Part shown: positions 20,321 to 31,790 of the stretch, piece by piece | Layout: each line of letters starts with the position of its first letter | How positions within the stretch are numbered: the stretch's first letter is position 1 | DNA from: Roseitranquillus sp963709765 | GTDB lineage: Bacteria; Pseudomonadota; Alphaproteobacteria; Rhodobacterales; Rhodobacteraceae | Direction: 5' to 3' | DNA: 64,000 nucleotides | Assembly: GCA_963709765.1 (NCBI GenBank) | Contig: CAVPXL010000002.1 | Location: 62,001-126,000, forward strand | Notes under the pieces: model-generated | Told to the model about the DNA's origin: nothing | Database searches by the model: none | What the model saw: the letters and a program-made list of their open reading frames with translations, nothing else | Position numbers and translations under genes: made by a program

Positions 20321-22511
20321 TCAGAGAAAACTCTGCGGGTCGATGTCCACGCTCAGCCGCAGGTTCGCCGCCGGCTTCACCTGCGCGATCCAGTCCGACA
20401 GCGCCGCCTGCAGCGGCGCCCCGCGCGCCGCCTTGACCAGCAGCCGCACCCGGTGGCGCCCGCGCACCCGCGCGATGGGCGCCGGCGCCGGCCCCCAGAC
20501 CTCGGCCCCGATCGCGCGCAGCGGCGCATCGTTGCGCGCAAGCTCCATGCCCAGCGCGAAGACCGCCTGCACGTCCGGCCCCGACAGGATGATCCCCGCC
20601 AGCCTCCCGTAGGGCGGCATCCCCAGCGCCCGCCGCTCGCTCGCCTCGGCGCGCCAGAACGCCTCCTCGTCGCCGCCGAGGATCGCCCGGATCACCGGGT
20701 GCTCGGGCTGCCACGTCTGCAGCAGCGCCACCCCCGGCCGTTCGGCCCGGCCCGGCGCGCCCCGCCACCTGCCGCATGAGCTGGAACGTGCGCTCCGCCG
20801 CCCGCAGGTCCGACCCCTGAAGCCCCAGATCCGCGTCGATCACCCCGACCAGCGTCAGCGCCGGAAAGTTGTGTCCCTTGGCGACAAGCTGGGTGCCGAT
20901 CACGATGTCGGCCTCGCCGCGCCCGATCGCCTCGATCTCGGCCTTGAGCGCGCGCGCCGACCCGAAGAGGTCCGACGACAGCACCGCGATCCTCGCCTCG
21001 GGAAACAGCGCCGCCGCCTCCTCGGCCAGCCGCTCCACGCCCGGCCCCACCGCCGCCAGCTTGCCCACCGCCTCGCAGGACGGGCAGGCGTCGGGCACCG
21101 GCCGCGTCGCCCCGCACTGATGACAGACCAGCACCTTGCGGAACCGGTGTTCCACCATCCGCGCGTCGCACTGGTCGCAGCCGATCTGGTGCCCGCAGGC
21201 CCGGCAGATCGTCACCGGCGCGTATCCCCGCCGGTTGAGGAACAGCAGCACCTGCTCCCCCGCCTCGAGCCGCGCCCGCGCCGCCTGCGCCAGCGTGTCC
21301 GAGATCCAGCGGTCCTTCGGCAGCGTCTCGACCCGCATGTCCACCGCGCGCAGCTCCGGCATCACCGCCTCGCCGACCCGCGCCGTCAGGTCGAGCCGCG
21401 CGTACTTGCCGGCCTCCACGTTGGCCCAGGTCTCCAGCGACGGCGTGGCCGAGGCCAGCACCACCGCCGCGCCGCAGATCGACGCGCGCAGCACGGCCAT
21501 GTCGCGCGCGTTGTAGAGCACCCCGTCCTCCTGCTTGTAGGAGGTGTCGTGCTCCTCGTCGACGACCACCAGCCCCAGATCCCGGAACGGCAGGAACAGC
21601 GACGAGCGCGCGCCCACCACCAGCCCCGCCTCCCCGGTCGCGGCCATCCGCCAGCAGCGCCGCCGCTCGGTCTGGGTGACGCCCGAATGCCATTCGGCGG
21701 GCCGCGCCCCGAACCGCGCCTCGACCCGCGACAGGAACTCCGCCGTCAGCGCGATCTCCGGCAACAGCACCAGCGCCTGCCGCCCGCCGGCAAGGCATTC
21801 CGCCACCGCCTCGAGGTAGACCTCCGTCTTGCCCGACCCGGTCACCCCCTTGAGCAGCGTCGTGCGATAGCGCCGCGCCCCCAGGTCTTCGCGCAGCCGC
21901 GCCGCCGCCACCGCCTGCTCGCCGGTCAGCGTCACCCCCGCCCGGCCCGGATCCAGCGCCGGATAGGGCAGGTCCCGCGGCGCCTCCTCCTCCAGCACAA
22001 CGCCCTGCGCCACCAGCCCCTTGAGCACCGACCCCGACACGCCCGCCGCCTGCGCGATCTCGCCCGGCGTCATCGCCAGCCCGCCGACCTCCTCGAACGC
22101 CGCCAGCACCCGCCGCCGCGCCGGCGTCATCCGGTCGGGCCGCCCCGCGCCCAGCCGGTAGACCCGCCGAACCGCCGGCCCGCCGCCCAGATCCGGCGCC
22201 CGCGTCGCCAGCCGCAGCATCGCCGGCAGCGGCGTCAGCGTGTACTCCGCCGCCCGCACCAGGAACTCGCGCATCTCGCCGCGCATCCCCGGCACGTCGA
22301 GCACCCGCGCCACCGGCCTGAGCCGCTCCAGCGCATACCCGCCGTCGCCCCCGTCCCAGACCACGCCCAGCACCCGCCGCGGACCCAGCGGCACCTCCAC
22401 GAAATCGCCCACCCGGCAGCCCCCCGCCGGCGCCTTGTAGTCGAGCCCGTGACCCAGCGGCTGCGTCGTCAGCACGCCCACCCGGTCGCCTTCGGCGAAC
22501 CCCTCGCTCAC
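20321..22511 (-). CDS. priA: primosomal replication protein N' (PriA), frame broken near the 3' end
   Basis: PriA restarts replication at stalled forks, acting as a DNA-binding SF2 helicase. Visible in order are the N-terminal DNA-binding domain, helicase Walker A GVTGSGKTEVYLEA, the DEEHDTSYKQ box, ASATPSLETW, and the zinc-binding Cys pairs (CRACGHQIGCDQC, CHQCG, CPSC). GTQLVAKGHNFPAL and QVAGRAG follow. At about 20750 an extra C in GGGCCGGGCC shifts the frame. The other frame carries the rest (LLQTWQPEHPVIRAIL ... LRLSVDIDPQSFL) to 20321. The total of about 730 residues is normal, so a sequence error is the best explanation. Confidence 0.93.
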
Positions 22512-22598
22512 GCAGCCCCCGCCGGGGCTTCCGGCGCCGCCTCGCCTGCGCTAGACCGGGCGCAGGACAGGCGGCGCCGCCGCAGGAGGAGGGAAGCC

Positions 22599-23252
22599 AT
22601 GAAATTCTTCGTCGACACGGCCGATGTGGACGCCATTCGCGAGTTGAACGACCTGGGCATGGTCGACGGGGTGACCACCAACCCGTCGCTGATCATGAAA
22701 TCCGGCCGCGACATCCGCGAGGTCACCAAGGAGATCTGCGATCTGGTCGACGGCCCGGTCTCGTCGGAAACGGTCGCGCTCGACGCCGAGGGCATGATCA
22801 CCGAAGGCCGCAAGCTGGCCGAGATCGCGGGCAACATCACCATCAAGGTGCCGCTCACCTGGGACGGCCTCAAGGCCTGCAAGACGCTCTCCGACGAGGG
22901 CCGCATGGTCAACGTCACCCTCTGTTTCAGCGCCAACCAGGCGCTGCTGGCGGCCAAGGCGGGTGCGACCTTCATCTCGCCCTTCATCGGACGGCTCGAC
23001 GACATCAACGTGGACGGGATGGAGCTGATCCAGGACATCCGCACGATCTATGACAATTACGGGTTCGAGACGCAGATCCTTGCCGCCTCGATCCGCACGG
23101 TCAACCACATGACCGAAGCCGCCCGCATCGGCGCCGACGTGGCCACCGCCCCGCCCGAGGTGATCCGCAAGATGGCGAGCCACCCGCTGACCGACAAGGG
23201 CCTCGAAGGCTTCCTCGCCGACTGGAAGAAGACCGGCCAGAAGATCGTCTGA
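22599..23252 (+). CDS. fsa: fructose-6-phosphate aldolase / small transaldolase
   Basis: This 217-residue TIM-barrel protein of the short transaldolase group has MKFFVDTADVDAIRELND, VTTNPSLIMKSG, the Schiff-base Lys in NITIKVPLT, NVTLCFSANQALLAAKAGA, and ISPFIGRLDDI. Such short proteins act either as transaldolase or as fructose-6-phosphate aldolase, and sequence reading alone does not decide. A strong GGAGGAGGG lies just before the ATG. It diverges from priA. Confidence 0.92.
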   Translation: MKFFVDTADVDAIRELNDLGMVDGVTTNPSLIMKSGRDIREVTKEICDLVDGPVSSETVALDAEGMITEGRKLAEIAGNITIKVPLTWDGLKACKTLSDEGRMVNVTLCFSANQALLAAKAGATFISPFIGRLDDINVDGMELIQDIRTIYDNYGFETQILAASIRTVNHMTEAARIGADVATAPPEVIRKMASHPLTDKGLEGFLADWKKTGQKIV

Positions 23253-23259
23253 GCGCCAC

Positions 23260-23282
23260 GCGCGGGGCCCTTCGCCCCGCGC
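23260..23282 (+). terminator. GC hairpin after fsa
   Basis: A perfect 9-bp inverted repeat (GCGCGGGGC and GCCCCGCGC) with a CCTTC loop begins 8 bases past the fsa stop. There is no T-run, so it may be a 3'-end stabiliser or a terminator lacking a U-tract. It lies between converging genes. Confidence 0.45.
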
Positions 23283-23318
23283 CAGGTCCGGGTTCCGGGT
23301 CCGGGTCGCCAGAATCTG

Positions 23319-23738
23319 CTATCTCTCGAATCTCAGCACCCCGTGGATCCGCGTTCCCGCGGATGTGTCCGAGGGATGCCGCTCGCCGTCCAGCACCGGC
23401 ACTTCCGCGAAATCGAACGGACTGACCCCCTCCAGGCAGGCCACGTTGATGCCGAACATGCTCGGATCCGACCTGCGGCGATGGTGCGTGTAGATCCCGC
23501 AGACGGAACAGAAATAGTGCTTCGCGGTCCGGGTGCCGAACTGGTAGAGGGTCAGCATCTCCTCCCCCCTGATGAAGTGCAGCCCGTCCAGCGGGGCCGA
23601 GGCCGCGACCGCACCGCGCATCCGGCAGAAGGAACATGAACAGCGGCGGACGGTCTCCAGCCCGTTCGTCAGTCGAACCTCGAACCGGACCGATCCGCAG
23701 TGACAGGCGCCCCTGCGCAGCTCGGGCCGGGTGGTCAT
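23319..23738 (-). CDS. GFA-family (glutathione-dependent formaldehyde-activating enzyme-like) protein
   Basis: The 139-residue protein has the zinc-binding Cys pattern of the GFA/CENP-V fold: GACHCGSVRFEV, CSCSFCRMRG and HYFCSVCGIYTHH. GFA was described as promoting formaldehyde addition to glutathione, but many members are uncharacterised and this one sits beside no formaldehyde genes. It is followed by the smoS-type dehydrogenase on the same strand upstream. Confidence 0.85.
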   Translation of the reverse strand: MTTRPELRRGACHCGSVRFEVRLTNGLETVRRCSCSFCRMRGAVAASAPLDGLHFIRGEEMLTLYQFGTRTAKHYFCSVCGIYTHHRRRSDPSMFGINVACLEGVSPFDFAEVPVLDGERHPSDTSAGTRIHGVLRFER

Positions 23739-23811
23739 GCGCGACCTCCCCTGCCGGTCCCGCGCGCGCGCGATCCCGCCGCTGTCCGCCGCGCCACCGG
23801 TGCCCCGCGCC

Positions 23812-24585
<774 letters not shown>

Positions 24586-24936
24586 CGGATGCGCACTCCA
24601 TTCTGTCGACCTCGTCGATCTTGTCGGGCCCCGGGGCGGGGCGGGCAAGGATTCCGTGCGCCATGCCGCGAACATCTCCGCCCGGACCCGCCGACGCAGG
24701 GTCGCCGCAGCCGCCGCGGGCGCCCGCGGCCCCTCTCCGCTCCCCGGTTGCGCCGGGGCGTTGCGCGCGTGCGTATGCACAGGGGGTGTACAGGAGTATG
24801 CACGCAGGGTGACAGGGTCTTTCCGGGGCCTGATGCAGCGCCGCCGCACCTGCGGGCGGAGTGTGGCCGGCGGGTTGGCACGGATGAACTTTCGCCGCTA
24901 ACCTGCCGGAAAACCGAGCAGGAAGGCAACAGGATC
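24586..24936. other. intergenic region between smoS and the DUF484 gene
   Basis: About 350 bases lie between divergent genes. The notable feature is an 8-base sequence GTATGCAC occurring twice as a direct repeat (24773-24780 and 24796-24803) with GTGTACAG between the copies. That could be a regulator-binding site for either gene. No coding sequence is supported. Confidence 0.4.
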
Positions 24937-25587
24937 ATGACAGCCCAGCACACCGAGATCGCCGAAGATGTGCGCGCCCGCATCATCGAGAGCCCCGACG
25001 TCATCCTCGACGACCCCGAAATGATGCAAGCCCTTGCGGCGGCTAACGAATCCGCGATGGGCGACAACGTGATCGACCTGCGCGGCATCGCGATGAAGCG
25101 TCTCGAGGCGCGGCTCGACCGGCTGGAGGACGCCCATCGCAGCGTCATTGCCGCCGCTCACGAGAACCTCAACGGCATGGCCCTGATCCATCGCGCGGCC
25201 CTGCGCCTGCTCGACGCGCGCGACCTCGACGGCTTCCTGCGCGACCTCGCCGGGCCGGTCGCCGAGATCCTGCGGGTCGAGCGCGCCTCGATCCTGCTCG
25301 AGGGCGGCGAGCGGCCAGAACTGTCGGAAGGCCTCGCCCTCGTTCCGGCCGGCCACGTCACCGCCTTGCTGACCTCGGGACGCGCCGTCTCGCCGCGCCG
25401 GGTCACCCTGCGCCAGGGCGAGGCCGGGTCCGAGGCGCTGATCCTGCTCGATCTCGGCCCCGAGGCACCGGCCGCGGCGGTGCAGCTCGCGACCACCGAC
25501 CCGCAGCAATTCGCGCCGAACCAGGGCACCGACCTGCTGGCGTTCCTCGGCGGCGTGGTCGAGCGGAGCCTGCGGCGCTGGCTGTGA
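24937..25587 (+). CDS. DUF484 family protein
   Basis: The 216-residue soluble protein has an N-terminal helical part (ARIIESPDVILDDPEMMQAL) followed by a coiled-coil-like helix and a GAF-like domain, as in DUF484 proteins. The family is regularly found directly upstream of xerC, as here, where its TGA overlaps the xerC GTG start. Function is unknown. A GGAAGG ribosome site precedes the ATG. Confidence 0.87.
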   Translation: MTAQHTEIAEDVRARIIESPDVILDDPEMMQALAAANESAMGDNVIDLRGIAMKRLEARLDRLEDAHRSVIAAAHENLNGMALIHRAALRLLDARDLDGFLRDLAGPVAEILRVERASILLEGGERPELSEGLALVPAGHVTALLTSGRAVSPRRVTLRQGEAGSEALILLDLGPEAPAAAVQLATTDPQQFAPNQGTDLLAFLGGVVERSLRRWL

Positions 25588-26510
25588 TCTCCCCGGGCCT
25601 GCGCGACGCGCTGGAACGCTGGCTGACCCATATCGCGGCGCTCGACGGCGCGGCGGCGCAGACGGTCGAGGCCTATGGCCGCGACCTGCGCGGCTTCCTG
25701 TCGTTCGTGACGATCCATCACGGCGAAAGCCTCGGCACCGGGGCGCTGGCCCGGCTCACGGTCAGCGACATGCGGTCGTGGATGGCCCACGAACGCGGCC
25801 GCGGCGTGGCTGCGCGGTCGCTGGCGAGGTCGCTCTCGGCGGTGAAGTCGTTCACCCGCTGGGTCGCCGAACGCGAAGGGTTCGACCCCACGGCCATCCT
25901 TTCCGCCCGGTCGCCGCGCTATCAGCGGCGCCTGCCGCGTCCCCTGGCCAAGGAGGCCGCGCGCGACGTCCTGCGGATCGTCGAGGCCCAGGCGCGCGAG
26001 CCGTGGATCGCGGCACGCGACGTCGCTGTGGTGACGCTGCTCTGGGGCTGCGGGCTGCGGATCTCCGAAGCGCTGGGCCTCGATGCCGACGCCCATCCGC
26101 TTGCCGACTCGCTGCGGATCGTGGGCAAGGGCGGCCACGAGCGTCTCGTTCCGGTCCTGCCCGTCGCGCGGGATGCGGTGACGCATTATGCCGCACTCTG
26201 CCCCTTCCCGCTGGAGCCGGGCACGCCCCTGTTTCGCGGCGCCCGCGGCGGCCGGCTTTCGCCCCGCACCATCCAGCAGGCAATGGAAAGCGCCCGGAAC
26301 CAGCTCGGCCTGCCAGCCACCGCCACACCGCATGCCCTGCGTCATTCCTTCGCCACGCATCTGCTCGACGCCGGCGGCGATCTGCGGGCGATCCAGGAAC
26401 TGCTCGGCCACGCCACGCTCTCGACGACCCAGGCCTACACCGCTGTCGATGCCGCGCGGCTGGTCGAGGTCTACCGCATGGCGCATCCCCGCGCGCAAGA
26501 AAGCCGATAG
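25584..26510 (+). CDS. xerC: tyrosine recombinase XerC
   Basis: XerC resolves chromosome dimers at dif together with XerD. The 308-residue protein has the N-terminal SAM-like core-binding domain and the complete catalytic set: Arg159 (GLRISE), Lys182 (GKGGHER), His250 and Arg253 (HALRHSF), His276 (LLGHATL) and the nucleophile Tyr285 (QAYTAV). The start is GTG at 25584, overlapping the DUF484 stop. XerD is not in the window. The sequence looks like a housekeeping recombinase rather than a phage integrase. Confidence 0.93.
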   Translation: MISPGLRDALERWLTHIAALDGAAAQTVEAYGRDLRGFLSFVTIHHGESLGTGALARLTVSDMRSWMAHERGRGVAARSLARSLSAVKSFTRWVAEREGFDPTAILSARSPRYQRRLPRPLAKEAARDVLRIVEAQAREPWIAARDVAVVTLLWGCGLRISEALGLDADAHPLADSLRIVGKGGHERLVPVLPVARDAVTHYAALCPFPLEPGTPLFRGARGGRLSPRTIQQAMESARNQLGLPATATPHALRHSFATHLLDAGGDLRAIQELLGHATLSTTQAYTAVDAARLVEVYRMAHPRAQESR

Positions 26511-26511
26511 G

Positions 26512-27264
26512 GTGAACGACGTCGATCCGTTTGCGCCGGGCGACGGTTTGAGCCATCACGAGGGCATGGGAACGCCGCGCCGCCGCGCCATCTTCGTGCA
26601 TCTGTTGACCGCCAGCGGGGCTGTCTTCGCCATGCTGGCGCTGCTCGAGGCCGTTCAAGCCAAATGGGCCCTGATGTTCTTCTGGCTGGTGGTCGCCTTT
26701 GCCGTCGACGGAATCGATGGTCCGCTGGCGCGCCGCTACAACGTCAAGGTCAACGCGCCCGAGTTCGACGGCGTCCTGCTCGACCTCATCATCGACTACC
26801 TGACCTACGTCTTCATCCCGGCCTACGCGCTTTTCGCCAGCGGGCTGCTGCCGGGCTGGACCGGATGGATCGCGATCATCGTCATCACCTACACCAGCGT
26901 CGTCTACTTCGCCGACACGCGGATGAAGACCACGGATTACTCGTTCGCGGGCTTTCCCTGCTGCTGGAACATGGTGGTGCTGGTGCTCTTCGCGGTGGAG
27001 CCGAACTTCTGGGTCACGCTGGCGGTCGTGGTGATCCTGGCGGCGGCGATGTTTCCGCCGATCAAGTTCGTTCACCCGGTGCGGACCGAACGGTGGCGGG
27101 CGCTCACCTTGCCGATGACGCTCGCCTGGACCCTGCTGGCGGGGTATGCCGCCTGGGTCGGGTTCGACCCGAACGGCTGGGCCACGTGGGGTCTCGTGGC
27201 ATCCTCGGTCTACCTGGTCGGGGCGGGTGCGGCGCAGCAGGCGCTCTACGGCCCCGAAGGCTAG
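26512..27264 (+). CDS. pcs: phosphatidylcholine synthase
   Basis: Pcs condenses CDP-diacylglycerol with choline to make phosphatidylcholine in one step, a route typical of alphaproteobacteria. The 250-residue protein has about 8 hydrophobic helices and the CDP-alcohol phosphotransferase motif DG-x2-AR-x8-G-x3-D-x3-D in a stretch beginning DGIDGPLARRYN. The start is probably GTG at 26512, one base past the xerC stop. An ATG at 26566 is an alternative 18 residues in. Confidence 0.9.
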   Translation: MNDVDPFAPGDGLSHHEGMGTPRRRAIFVHLLTASGAVFAMLALLEAVQAKWALMFFWLVVAFAVDGIDGPLARRYNVKVNAPEFDGVLLDLIIDYLTYVFIPAYALFASGLLPGWTGWIAIIVITYTSVVYFADTRMKTTDYSFAGFPCCWNMVVLVLFAVEPNFWVTLAVVVILAAAMFPPIKFVHPVRTERWRALTLPMTLAWTLLAGYAAWVGFDPNGWATWGLVASSVYLVGAGAAQQALYGPEG

Positions 27265-27274
27265 GCCGCGCCGG

Positions 27275-28111
27275 TCAGAGCCGGGTGACGGCCGCGCCCC
27301 CCACGATCAGCAGCGCCGCCGCCGCCTTGGCCCGGTCCATCCGCTCGCCGAACACCAGCCAGCCGATCAGCACCGCGAACAGGATCGACGTCTCGCGCAG
27401 GGCGGTCACCAGCGCGATCGGCGCCACCGTCATCGCCCAGACGACAATGGCATAGGCGGCGTAGGACGCGCCGGCCGCCACCATGCCGAGCCCCCAGGCG
27501 CGCCGCCTGGCCACCAGCGTCGCCGTGCCGCGCATGGCGAGGATCGCCGGGATGTAGAAGATCGCCGCGAAGATCAGGATCCAGCCCACGAACGCGACCG
27601 GATCGCCCGACACCCGCGCGCCCAGCCCGTCGACCAGCGAATAGCCCGCCGTCGCCGTGGCCGAGCCCAGCGCGAAGGGCAGCATCGCGCGCGACTCGCC
27701 GTTGGTGAAGATCCCCCGCGCCATCAGCAGGATCCCGGCGCCGAGCACCAGGATCCCCACGGCCTCGGCCCCGTCGAGCGGATCGATGACGAAGAACGCG
27801 CTCGCCGCCAGCACCATCATCGGCGCGGCGCCCCGGGCGATCGGATAGACCCGGCTGAGGTCGCCCTGCTCGTAGGCGAAGGCCAGGAAAAGCTGGTAGG
27901 CCGTGTGGATCAGCCCCGACCCGACGATCCACGGCCAGACCTCCGCCGCGGGCCAGGGACGAAGGACCACGACCGCCGCGCCGCAGACCGCGTTGCCCAA
28001 TGTCAGCATCAGCATCGCGGTCTGCTTGTTGGCGCCCGTCTTGACCAGCGCATTCCAGAACGCATGCAGGAACGCCGCCGCCAGAACCGCGAGGAACACC
28101 GCGCCCGTCAT
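27275..28111 (-). CDS. EamA/DMT-family transporter
   Basis: The 278-residue membrane protein has ten predicted helices in two EamA repeats. The second repeat ends VTALRETSILFAVLIGWLVFGE, the classic DMT signature of the penultimate helices. Exported substrates of this family are varied and nothing here points to one. It converges with pcs 10 bases away and lies 48 bases downstream of ileS. Confidence 0.87.
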   Translation of the reverse strand: MTGAVFLAVLAAAFLHAFWNALVKTGANKQTAMLMLTLGNAVCGAAVVVLRPWPAAEVWPWIVGSGLIHTAYQLFLAFAYEQGDLSRVYPIARGAAPMMVLAASAFFVIDPLDGAEAVGILVLGAGILLMARGIFTNGESRAMLPFALGSATATAGYSLVDGLGARVSGDPVAFVGWILIFAAIFYIPAILAMRGTATLVARRRAWGLGMVAAGASYAAYAIVVWAMTVAPIALVTALRETSILFAVLIGWLVFGERMDRAKAAAALLIVGGAAVTRL

Positions 28112-28159
28112 GCCACCCCGCCCCCGACGGCAGCGCGCAGCCGCGCCGCCACCGCCGCG

Positions 28160-31115
28160 TCAGTCAAGGGCGTCGTTGCAGCGCCCGCAGACGCCGGGAT
28201 GCGCGTGCGTGCCCACGTCGGGCAGGATCTTCCAGCAGCGCTCGCACTTCTGGCCCTCGGCCCGCGCGAACGCCACGGCGACGCCCGGCACCTCGTCGAG
28301 GCGGAAGGCGCCGGCGGGCGCCTCGGCCTCGGTCACGGTGATGCCGGACACGATGCAGACATCGTCGAACGCCACGTCGGCCAGCGCGTTGCGGGTGTTG
28401 CCGTCCGCCACATGCACGACCGGCGCCGCCTCGAGCGAAGCGCCGATCACCTTGTCGCGCCGCTGCACTTCGAGCGCGGCGGTCACGGCGCGCCGCACCC
28501 GGCGGATCTCGCCCCACTTCTCGGCCAGCGCCTCGTCGCGCCATGCCGCCGGCGTCTCGGGAAAGTCCTGCAGGTGGATCGAGCTGTCGTCGCCCGGGAA
28601 CCGCTCCAGCCAGACCTCCTCCATGGTGAAGGTCAGGATCGGCGCCAGCCACGCCGAGAGCCGGTGGAACAGGATGTCGAGCACCGTGCGCGCCGCGCGC
28701 CGGCCCAGCCGCCCGTCCGGGTCGCAATAGAGCGCGTCCTTGCGCACGTCGAAATAGAACGACGACAGCTCCACCGTGGCGAAGTTGAACAGCGCCTGGA
28801 AGACGCGGCTGAAATCGTAGGCGGCGTAGCCCTCGCGCACCACCTCGTCGAGTTCCGACAGGCGGTGCAGGACCCAGCGCTCCAGTTCGGGCATGCTGGC
28901 GGGATCGACCCGCTCCTGCCTGTCGAAACCCGCCAGGTTCCCAAGCAGGAATCGCATGGTGTTGCGCAGCCGCCGGTAGCTGTCGGCGGTGCCCTTGAGG
29001 ATCTCGTCGCCGATGCGCTGGTCGCCGGTATAGTCCGACTGCGCCACCCAGAGGCGCAGGATGTCGGCGCCGTACTGCTTGACGATCTGCTCGGGCAGGA
29101 TCGTGTTGCCGAGCGACTTGGACATCTTGTTGCCCTTGGCGTCCAGCGTGAAGCCGTGGGTCAGAACGCCCCGATAAGGCGCCCGCCCCTTCGTCCCGCA
29201 GGCCTGCAGGAGCGAGGAGTGGAACCAGCCGCGATGCTGGTCCGTCCCTTCGAGGTAGAGGTCGGCGATCCCGTCCGGCGCGCCATCCTCCCGGTCGCGC
29301 AGCACGAAGGCGTGGGTCGACCCTGAATCGAACCACACGTCGAGGATGTCGAACACCTGCTCGTAGGCCTCGGGGTCGTGATCGCCGCCAAGGAACCGTG
29401 CCTTGGCGCCGTCTGCGTACCAGGCATCCGCGCCCTCGGCCTCGAACGCCTCCGCGATGCGCGCGTTGACCGCCCTGTCGCGCAGCAGGAAATCGTCCGC
29501 ATCGGGCTTCGCACCCTTCTTCACGAACGCGGTCAGCGGCACGCCCCAGGCGCGCTGACGGCTCAGGACCCAGTCAGGTCGGGCGGCGATCATCGCGTGA
29601 AGCCGGTTGCGCCCGGTCTTCGGCGTCCAGCGCACCAGCTCGTCGATGGACGTCAGCGCGCGCTCGCGGATCGTCGCGCCGTATTCGTCCTGCCCGTCCC
29701 CCACCGGCTTGTCGATGGCGGCGAACCATTGCGGCGTGTTGCGGTAGATGACCGGCGCCTTGGAGCGCCAGGAATGGGGATACGAATGGGTGAGCTTGCC
29801 GCGCGCCGCCAGCCGTCCCGCTTCCGACAGCCTGGCGATCACCGCGTCGTTGGCGTTCCCCTCCTTGCCGTTGGGGCGCACGATAACCTTGCCGCCGAAG
29901 AAGGGCAGATCGTCGCGAAACGCCCCGTCCTCCATCACGTTGTAGGTCATCGGCAGCCCGTGCTTGAGGCCGAGCTGGTAGTCGTCGTCGCCGTGGCTGG
30001 GCGCGGTATGGACGAAGCCCGTGCCCGCATCCACCGTGACATGCGCGCCCGAGAGCATCGGCACGTCGTAATCCCACTCGCCCCCGGCCCCGTCGAGACC
30101 GCGCAGCGGATGGGCACAGGCCGCGCCGTCGGGGTTGAAGCCGATCAGCCGCTCCCACGCGTCGATCCGGCCGGCCTGCCGCACGGCCTCGGCCAGCTCG
30201 TCGGCGACGATCAGCGTCTCGCCCAATGCGCACCAGTTGCCCTCGGCCGCCTCGGTGACGCGATAGACGCCGTAGGAGATGTCGGGGCCGAACGCGATGG
30301 CACGGTTCTGCGGGATGGTCCACGGAGTCGTGGTCCAGATCACGACGCTCGCGTCGCGCACGGCCCGGTCGACCTCCTCGATCGGGAATTGCGCCTCGTC
30401 ATCGCCGATCAGGGTGATCGAACTCGATGAACTGCGCCGGAAGCTGCACCAGCGGGAACTTGACCCAGATCGCCGGGCTGACCCGGTCGTGATACTCGAC
30501 CTCCGCCTCGGCCAGCGCGGTCTTCTCGACCGGGCTCCACATCACCGGCTTCGAGCCCTGGTAGAGCGTGCCGTTCATCAGGAACGTCATGAACTCCTCG
30601 GCAATCACCCGCTCGGCATGGAAATCCATGGTCAGGTAGGGCTTTTCCCACTTGCCGGTGACGCCGAGCCGCTCGAACTCCTCGCGCTGGATGTCGACCC
30701 AGCCCTCTGCGAAGCGGCGGCATTCCTGGCGGAAGTCGACGACCGGCACGTCGTCCTTGTCGCGGCCCTTCTTGCGGTACTGCTCCTCGATCTTCCACTC
30801 GATGGGCAGGCCGTGACAGTCCCAGCCGGGAATGTAGCGCGCGTCCCGCCCCATCATCTGCTGGCTGCGCACCACGAAATCCTTCAGGATCTTGTTGAGC
30901 GCGTGGCCGATATGCAGGTGCCCGTTGGCATAGGGCGGGCCGTCATGCAGGATGAACGGCTCGCGCCCGTCCTTCTCGCGCAGGCGGTCGTAGATGCCGA
31001 TCCGCGCCCACCGCTCCAGCCAGCCGGGCTCCCGCTTGGGCAGGCCCGCCCGCATGGGAAAGTCGGTTTGCGGAAGGTTCAGCGTGTCGCGGTAGTCGGG
31101 CGTGTCGGCGCACAT
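28160..31115 (-). CDS. ileS: isoleucyl-tRNA synthetase, frame broken near residue 235
   Basis: IleRS charges tRNA-Ile. The N-terminal part (from ATG 31115) has PYANGHLHIGHALNK with the HIGH signature and the GWDCHGLPIEW motif. It stops in frame at about 30399 after FIEFDHPDRR. The next frame picks up with DDEAQFPIEEVDRAV, then VIWTTTPWTIPQNRAIAFG, KGNKMSKSLGNTILPEQ (KMSKS) and a C-terminal zinc finger (CERCWKILPD ... CGRCNDALD). One extra base between about 30399 and 30430 accounts for the break. The full product is about 985 residues, normal for IleS. Since the enzyme is essential, a sequence error is likely. Confidence 0.95.
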
Positions 31116-31361
31116 GGGAATTGTCCTGGCGGATGAAGGTTGGGGGCTGTGACGATGGCCGAAGTCGATCCGGCCCGATCCCGGCGGCTCAGGGGCAGAG
31201 CGCCGGGCCGGTAATTCGGCCGATGATCACCGGAAACGACATGGGCGGCTGTATAGGCGCCGGCCCTGCCGGGGTAAAGATGCGCGAAGCCCGCCCCGAC
31301 CCCGGCCAGCGCGCCGACACCGGATGCGCGTCGCCCGCACGGGGTGCGGCGGCACGCAGGC

Positions 31362-31790
31362 TCATCTCGGGTTGGTGCGGCCCATCAAGCACCCGCTGCC
31401 CGCGTCGAAATCGAAGACCTCGCGCCCGTAGCGGCGATCCGCCAGCCGCTCGGCATCGTGAAATTGCGCGCAAAGCGCGAAATCCGTGTCGCTCCGCCGC
31501 TCCAGCACGAAGGGCGCGCCGCTCACCGGGTCGGCAAGGTCGCCCTCCCGCAGGATCCGCCCGCCGCACCAGTCGCGCAGGGTCCCGGCCGTCAGGTCGC
31601 GCGGCAGCGGCTCGACCGCCTCCCCGGGACGCCCGCAACGCAACCGCACCGACAGGTCCCGCAGCGCGCCGAGCCGCGCCTCGTCCTCGTGCAGCTTGCG
31701 CACCGCGACCGGCCCGCCAACAAGGAACAGCCCGAGCGCGATCGCCGCCGCCACCAGCGCCACGAAGCCCGCGCCCAGAACGCGCCTCAC
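31362..31790 (-). CDS. small single-pass membrane protein, unknown function
   Basis: The 142-residue protein starts at GTG 31790, which overlaps the stop of the DUF5671 gene (GTGA). It has one N-terminal membrane helix (GAGFVALVAAAIALGLFLVGG) and a soluble domain with several Cys (LRCGRPGE, DWCGGRI, LCAQFHD, GCLMG). I do not recognise the family. Coupling to the upstream gene suggests they act together. Confidence 0.65.
   Translation of the reverse strand: MRRVLGAGFVALVAAAIALGLFLVGGPVAVRKLHEDEARLGALRDLSVRLRCGRPGEAVEPLPRDLTAGTLRDWCGGRILREGDLADPVSGAPFVLERRSDTDFALCAQFHDAERLADRRYGREVFDFDAGSGCLMGRTNPR

Noticed and set aside
25584..26510. xerC as a phage or island integrase
   Set aside because: It is coupled to DUF484 in the standard chromosomal order, there is no adjacent tRNA or excisionase, and flanking genes are housekeeping.
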